Part shown: one piece after another, positions 33,215 through 37,051 of the stretch | How the letters are laid out: each line of letters begins with the position of its first letter | Position numbering within the stretch: position 1 is the stretch's first letter | Source: Porphyromonadaceae bacterium UBA3318 | GTDB lineage: Bacteria > Bacteroidota > Bacteroidia > Bacteroidales > Muribaculaceae | Reading direction: 5' to 3' | DNA: 37,051 nucleotides | Assembly: GCA_002361235.1 (NCBI GenBank) | Contig: DESI01000022.1 | Coordinates: forward strand, 1-37,051 | Program-made: the position numbers and the translations under genes | The notes under the pieces: model-generated | Told to the model about the DNA's origin: nothing | Databases searched by the model: none | Seen by the model: only the letters and a program-made list of their open reading frames with translations

Positions 33215-35539
33215 ATGCGTAGAGTTATTTTGTCAATCTGTATGGCCGTCATATCGACGGGTGTCGTAAACGGCGCCGGGAGTAAAACCGTGACGATATA
33301 TGAACCCGGAGGCGTCGATGTGGCGCATGCCGGCCGTGCTGATGGTGAAGGATTCATAGACAGTCTGATGTCCCGGCTGTCGCTTGAGGAAAAAATAGGG
33401 CAGCTCAATCTTCCGGTTGGCGGGGATGTGGTTTCGGGTACGGCTCGGAGCACCGGAATCGACAGCCTCATACTTGCCGGCCGTATCGGCGGCTTCTTCA
33501 ACGTCAAGGGAGTCGAGGCAATATCACGCTTTCAGCGTCTTGCCGTTGAGCGCGGCCCTCATGGCATTCCTCTGCTTGTCGGTGCCGATGTAGTGCACGG
33601 ATATGCCACGGTGTTCCCGATTCCGCTTGCATTGTCATGCTCGTGGGACAGTGTCGAAGTTGCCCGCATGGCCCGGATTTCGGCCATTGAGGCCACGGCC
33701 GACGGCGTCAACTGGAACTACAGTCCGATGGTGGACATCTGCCGGGATCCCCGCTGGGGCCGGATTGCGGAAAGTTCGGGTGAGGATCCATGGCTGGGCA
33801 GTGTTCTGGCCAAGGCGTACGTACAGGGTTATCAAGGTGACGGTATCCGGTCGGACTCCTCGCTGATGGCCTGTGTCAAGCATTTCGCCTTGTACGGAGC
33901 GGCTGAAGGTGGACGTGACTATAACGGTGTGGATATGAGCCGTGAACGCATGGACAATTATTATCTCCCGCCCTATCGTGCCGCTGTGGACGCCGGAGTC
34001 GGCTCCGTCATGACTTCGTTCAATCTCATAAACGGTCAGCATGCCACGGCATGCGATTGGTTGATTGACGGCATATTGCGAAAGGATTGGAATTTCGATG
34101 GATTCGTCGTTACGGATTATGGTTCTATCGATGAAATGTCGAGCATGGGTGTCGCCAATGAAAATGAGGCTGCCGCGCTTGCTCTTCGTGCAGGAACCGA
34201 CATGGATATGGTTACCGGCCGTTTTCTGGCCGACCTCAAAGGGGCTGTTGACGGAGGGCTTGTTTCCATGGCAATGATTGATCAGGCATGCCGCAGGGTG
34301 CTTGAAGCGAAACAACGTCTCGGATTGTTCGACAATCCATATAAATATTGCAATACGGAACGTCCGTCAAGAGAGTTGTACACTCCCGAACATCGTGCGG
34401 TCGCACGCGATATCGCGGCAAAGACTTTCGTTTTGCTTAAAAACGACAATAATCTGCTGCCTCTCAAACCGAAAGGATGCATCGCGCTTATCGGCCCTTT
34501 GGCCGACGCCGGCAATAATATGGCCGGATGCTGGAGCGGGTATTGCCGTCCGGAAAGACACAAATCATTGCTTACGGCATTTCGGGAAGCCGTTGGAAAC
34601 GATGCGCGGATTGTATATGCCCAGGGTTCCAACATATTTTATGATGAAGCCATGCAGGCTGACTGCGACTGGGGCAGACGCATCCCGAGGGTCGACGACC
34701 GGAAGGCACATGCCGAGGCCTTACGTGTGGCAGCCGAGGCAGACGTAATAGTCATGGCCTTGGGTGAAAGCTGTGAGATGAGTGGAGAATCTTCCAGCAG
34801 GGCTGACATAACGATTCCGGACACCCAGCGCGACCTGCTGAAAGAACTGGCAGCCACAGGCAAGCCCATCGTTCTTCTTTTATTTACCGGACGCCCCCTG
34901 ATTCTTGACTGGGAAGCAGAAAATATCCAGTCCATAATGAATGTATGGTTTGGCGGAAGCGAGGCTGCGGATGCCATAGCCGACGTGGTGTTCGGCGACA
35001 AGTCTCCCTGCGGCCGGCTTACAGTAACCTTTCCGCGTTCCGTCGGTCAGATTCCGTTATACTACAATCATCTGCCCTCAAGTCATCCCGATTTCGATTC
35101 ATCTCGCTTCAACCCTTATCGCAGCAACTATATAGACGTCGCCAACGACCCTCTTTATCCTTTCGGTTTCGGTCTCGGTTACACCACGTTCGGATATTCG
35201 ACTCCCACATTGAGTTCAGATGTCCTTACGCCCGGCGGCAAGCTCAAACTGTCGGTAGACGTGACCAATACCGGGATGCGTGATGGAACGGAAATAGTCC
35301 AGATGTACATTAACGACCCGGTAGCCCGCATCGCCCGTCCTGTAAAGGAGCTTAAGGCATTCAGGAAAGTTGACATACCGGCCGGCAAGACCGCGACAGT
35401 GGAGTTTGACATTACACCGGATATGTTGAAATATTATGATTCAGAACATCATTATGGCTATGATCCCGGCGAATTTAAAATAATGGTCGGTTCAAATTCG
35501 GAGAATCTGCAGACGCTGACCTTAATACTTAAGGATTAG
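33215..35539 (+). CDS. GH3 beta-glycosidase, BglX-like
   Basis: A 774-residue secreted or periplasmic GH3 enzyme. ATG 33215 is preferred to GTG 33209. The signal peptide is MRRVILSICMAVISTGVVNGA. Barrel domain motifs are GADVVHGYATVFPIPLALSCSWD, RWGRIAESSGEDPWLGS and the nucleophile Asp301 (FVVTDYGSIDE). The alpha/beta sandwich carries ALGESCEMSGESSSRADI, the BglX-type region with the probable general acid, and the protein ends in a fibronectin-III-like domain. Its likely activity is exo beta-glucosidase or beta-xylosidase on PUL products. Its GH3 half is not close to the GH3 part of the upstream fusion in loop sequence, so the two probably differ in linkage. It is the last gene of the operon, 17 bp after the fusion gene. 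Confidence 0.95.
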   Translation: MRRVILSICMAVISTGVVNGAGSKTVTIYEPGGVDVAHAGRADGEGFIDSLMSRLSLEEKIGQLNLPVGGDVVSGTARSTGIDSLILAGRIGGFFNVKGVEAISRFQRLAVERGPHGIPLLVGADVVHGYATVFPIPLALSCSWDSVEVARMARISAIEATADGVNWNYSPMVDICRDPRWGRIAESSGEDPWLGSVLAKAYVQGYQGDGIRSDSSLMACVKHFALYGAAEGGRDYNGVDMSRERMDNYYLPPYRAAVDAGVGSVMTSFNLINGQHATACDWLIDGILRKDWNFDGFVVTDYGSIDEMSSMGVANENEAAALALRAGTDMDMVTGRFLADLKGAVDGGLVSMAMIDQACRRVLEAKQRLGLFDNPYKYCNTERPSRELYTPEHRAVARDIAAKTFVLLKNDNNLLPLKPKGCIALIGPLADAGNNMAGCWSGYCRPERHKSLLTAFREAVGNDARIVYAQGSNIFYDEAMQADCDWGRRIPRVDDRKAHAEALRVAAEADVIVMALGESCEMSGESSSRADITIPDTQRDLLKELAATGKPIVLLLFTGRPLILDWEAENIQSIMNVWFGGSEAADAIADVVFGDKSPCGRLTVTFPRSVGQIPLYYNHLPSSHPDFDSSRFNPYRSNYIDVANDPLYPFGFGLGYTTFGYSTPTLSSDVLTPGGKLKLSVDVTNTGMRDGTEIVQMYINDPVARIARPVKELKAFRKVDIPAGKTATVEFDITPDMLKYYDSEHHYGYDPGEFKIMVGSNSENLQTLTLILKD

Positions 35540-35564
35540 CCGGTATCGGCCGGTTATCAAAAAT

Positions 35565-35601
35565 AAAAGCGCATCGGCCGTGAGGGGCAGATGCGCTTTT
35601 T
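35565..35601. terminator. Terminator of the PUL operon (bidirectional)
   Basis: An 11-bp stem AAAAGCGCATC / GATGCGCTTTT with a 14-nt loop and five T on the plus strand. It lies 25 bp after the last PUL gene and 21 bp past the end of the leftward membrane protein gene, and has T-runs both ways. Confidence 0.85.
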
Positions 35602-35622
35602 AGGTTTCCGTGGAAAGTGTCG

Positions 35623-35970
35623 TCATGGATTGACAGGATAGGCACCGAGCAGACCGGCCGCCTCGCTCACGTCGGGCGTCTTGGCGATGCCCACGAAGAA
35701 CAGCACTATGCACCCGATGATGCATATCCACAGCAGCCAGTTGGACACCGTGTAGCTCCATGTGCGCGTCAGAAGATACAGCAGCACGCCCACCGATATG
35801 GTCAGGAATCCCGCACCCATCAGGATCTGGTTCTCCAGATGCAGCTTGGATGCGTCCACTATCCATATTATGAATTCGGCCACGGCGCATATACATATCA
35901 CCAGCCCGATTATCATATAAATCTTATCCATGCGCCTTATTCCCCGGCGCTTATCGGTTTTGGTTTCCAT
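35623..35970 (-). CDS. Small predicted membrane protein, unknown function
   Basis: From ATG 35970 it encodes 115 residues (METKTDKRRGIRRMDKIYM); a longer start at 36054 would add an unlikely N-terminus and reach into the upstream spacer, while MDKIYM (codon 15) is a shorter option. Three or four hydrophobic segments are visible: IIGLVICICAVAEFIIWIV, ILMGAGFLTISVGVLLYLL and WLLWICIIGCIVLFFVGIA. I do not recognise the family. It is divergent from the TonB-domain gene and ends close to the PUL terminator. No cysteine pairs or catalytic motif suggest an activity. Confidence 0.6.
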   Translation of the reverse strand: METKTDKRRGIRRMDKIYMIIGLVICICAVAEFIIWIVDASKLHLENQILMGAGFLTISVGVLLYLLTRTWSYTVSNWLLWICIIGCIVLFFVGIAKTPDVSEAAGLLGAYPVNP

Positions 35971-36014
35971 AGTAATTAACATTAGTTTGTAAATGAAACA
36001 TCCACGGGCGCACA

Positions 36015-36040
36015 TTGGTTTATGGTCATAAGAGTAAACC
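36015..36040. promoter_or_regulatory. Inverted repeat in divergent spacer
   Basis: TGGTTTA-N12-TAAACCA between the membrane protein gene and the TonB-domain gene (spacer 35971-36081). It encloses a second small palindrome TTATG-gt-CATAA. A possible operator; no clear -33/-7 boxes were found here. Confidence 0.35.
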
Positions 36041-36081
36041 ATATCAAAAAACAATGGTCTTATAATAAAAAGGTTTGAATT

Positions 36082-36450
36082 ATGAATATGAAGAAGATAA
36101 TAATGTCGTTGGCGCTTGCATTAGGCATAAGCGTTGGTGTTCAGGCAGCCGACAAGCCGCAGTATCCCGGCGGGCAGGAGGCTTTGGACAAGTATCTGAC
36201 CGCGAACCTGAAGTATCCTGAGATGGCCCGGGAGAACGGCGTGGAAGGCGTTGTGGATGTGACGTTCACCGTCAAGGCCGACGGCACCATAGGCAACATC
36301 AAGATAGCCCGTATGGTCGATCCCGACCTGGAAAGCGAGGCCATCCGCCTGGTGAAGAACATGCCCAAATGGCAGCCGGCCGACAAGGACGGACAGGCCA
36401 TCGACGCCCCGGCCAGCGTGAAGGTGAACTTCGTGATACCCGAATCATGA
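36082..36450 (+). CDS. Stand-alone periplasmic TonB C-terminal domain protein
   Basis: A 122-residue protein with a signal peptide (about 1-22, ending VQA-AD) and one TonB C-terminal domain (about 27-120): PQYPGGQEALDKYLTANLKYPEMARENGVEGVVDV then TVKADGTIGNIKI and FVIPES (quoted in parts). A full TonB would have a membrane anchor and a proline-rich periplasmic spacer; both are missing, so this cannot transmit energy alone. Such stand-alone domains are common in Bacteroidetes; their role is unclear, perhaps interaction with receptors. It is followed 4 bp later by ogt, so the two may be cotranscribed. Confidence 0.85.
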   Translation: MNMKKIIMSLALALGISVGVQAADKPQYPGGQEALDKYLTANLKYPEMARENGVEGVVDVTFTVKADGTIGNIKIARMVDPDLESEAIRLVKNMPKWQPADKDGQAIDAPASVKVNFVIPES

Positions 36451-36454
36451 AAAG

Positions 36455-37015
36455 GTGAATCAAATTATCGTCCATAGGTATGAGTCGCCGTGCGGAGCAT
36501 TGATATTAGGCTCCTGCGGCGACTGTCTGTGTATGTGCGACTGGCCCGCGCAATGTCATAACGATATGTGCGACAGCGCGACGGAACGTCATCACGAGCG
36601 GGTGCGGCGCAGACTGTCCCGGCTGTTGGATGCGAAATTTATAGATGGCACGTCATCCGTGATTGGGACAGCCGAGACGCAGCTGGACGAATACTTTGCG
36701 GGCGAAAGACGCGAGTTCGACGTGCCGTTGATGTTCGCAGGAACGGAGTTTCAGAACGCGGTGTGGAACGAGCTGTTGCTGATACCCCACGGCCGGACCA
36801 CGACCTACGGCGAACTTGCCCGGCGCATCGGCCATCCTGCCGCCGTCCGCGCCATAGCCAACGCAGTCGGCTCCAACGCCCTTTCCGTCCTCGTCCCCTG
36901 CCACCGCGTCCTCGGCGCGGACGGCGCCCTTACCGGCTACGCCGGCGGCCTCCCCGCCAAGCGCCACCTCCTCGCCCTGGAGAGTCCCGGATTATTTACT
37001 GACATCCACAATTAA
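36455..37015 (+). CDS. ogt: Methylated-DNA-[protein]-cysteine S-methyltransferase
   Basis: A 186-residue suicide DNA repair protein that transfers the alkyl group from O6-alkylguanine (and O4-alkylthymine) to its own cysteine. The active site is VPCHRVLG with Cys149. The preceding helix-turn-helix region (TTTYGELARRIGHPAAVRAIANAVGSNALS) and the ending GYAGGLPAKRHLLALE are family-typical. The N-terminal domain is somewhat longer than in Ogt, with several cysteines (CGALILGSCGDCLCMCDW) of unknown use. The start is GTG 36455, 4 bp after the TonB-domain gene stop; no in-frame ATG occurs before the first family motif. Confidence 0.92.
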   Translation: MNQIIVHRYESPCGALILGSCGDCLCMCDWPAQCHNDMCDSATERHHERVRRRLSRLLDAKFIDGTSSVIGTAETQLDEYFAGERREFDVPLMFAGTEFQNAVWNELLLIPHGRTTTYGELARRIGHPAAVRAIANAVGSNALSVLVPCHRVLGADGALTGYAGGLPAKRHLLALESPGLFTDIHN

Positions 37016-37031
37016 AAAAGCAGCCGGAAAG

Positions 37032-37051
37032 GAGGGCACTGAAAAAGTACC
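37032..37051 (+). repeat. Outward-facing 20-bp terminal repeat, right copy
   Basis: GAGGGCACTGAAAAAGTACC ends the window, 16 bp after the ogt stop, and is identical to the outward strand at 24-5. The preceding bases differ (ggaaag here, aataat there), so only the 20-bp core (or more beyond the edge) is shared. Confidence 0.75.

Noticed and set aside
1..37051. CRISPR array, tRNA, rRNA, phage genes
   Set aside because: No regularly spaced direct repeats, no tRNA cloverleaf and no rRNA-like or phage-type sequence noticed by eye; a tool search could still find a weak tRNA.

Overview
The window is bacterial chromosome from a gut-type Bacteroidales, most likely Muribaculaceae-like (family placement is inference). 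Support: SusC/SusD-type genes, a DUF4834-type protein, FecR/ECF pairs, Bacteroidetes promoters (TTTG or TTG, about 20 nt, then TAnnTTTG), few Shine-Dalgarno sites, lipoproteins with SusD-type lipoboxes, and a GC-rich body (roughly 50%, by eye) against an AT-rich left end.

Layout. 1-1620: AT-rich, leftward remnant of a restriction-modification system: a D12-class adenine methyltransferase with an in-frame TAA, then a partner gene cut by the window edge. 1621-2246: non-coding, with a cluster of DnaA-box-like 9-mers and an AT-rich tract, a candidate chromosomal oriC. 2247-3730: nadA and a SpoU/TrmH-type RNA methyltransferase, then a decayed reading frame. 4051-4716: non-coding but rich in hairpins, with a possible small transcript. 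4717-5553: OmpA-type lipoprotein (leftward). 5554-6134: a hairpin-rich repeat element with 14-bp terminal inverted repeats, then the fdtA promoter. 6135-10457: fdtA-fdtB-polA, with lpxB convergent. 11644-13086: beta-helix-type lipoprotein. 13161-17493: envelope-lipid cluster psd-pssA-[MITE]-DUF4834-HAD phosphatase-histidine kinase; the MITE is 318 bp with 33-bp inverted repeats.

17531-35539 is a polysaccharide utilisation locus (PUL). A leftward ECF sigma factor/FecR anti-sigma pair faces a rightward operon: SusC with an N-terminal STN signalling domain, SusD, a five-repeat SusE/SusF-type lipoprotein, a clan GH-D-like glycosidase, a three-repeat SusF-type protein with a sorting-like tail, a GH127-GH3 fusion, and a BglX-type GH3, closed by a strong terminator. 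Expected logic: glycan uptake through SusCD signals through STN to FecR, releasing the sigma factor to drive the operon. GH127 retains its Zn/Cys catalytic centre, so a glycan carrying beta-L-arabinofuranose is the best guess, with GH3 and GH-D enzymes trimming other linkages. 35623-37015: a small membrane protein, a stand-alone TonB C-terminal domain protein and an Ogt-type DNA alkyltransferase.

The two window ends carry the same 20-bp sequence facing outwards. This suggests that the segment is bounded by two copies of one repeat or insertion sequence. The most novel items are the two non-autonomous elements, the GH127-GH3 fusion PUL, the PolA with a degenerate proofreading domain, and the putative oriC next to a decaying restriction-modification system.
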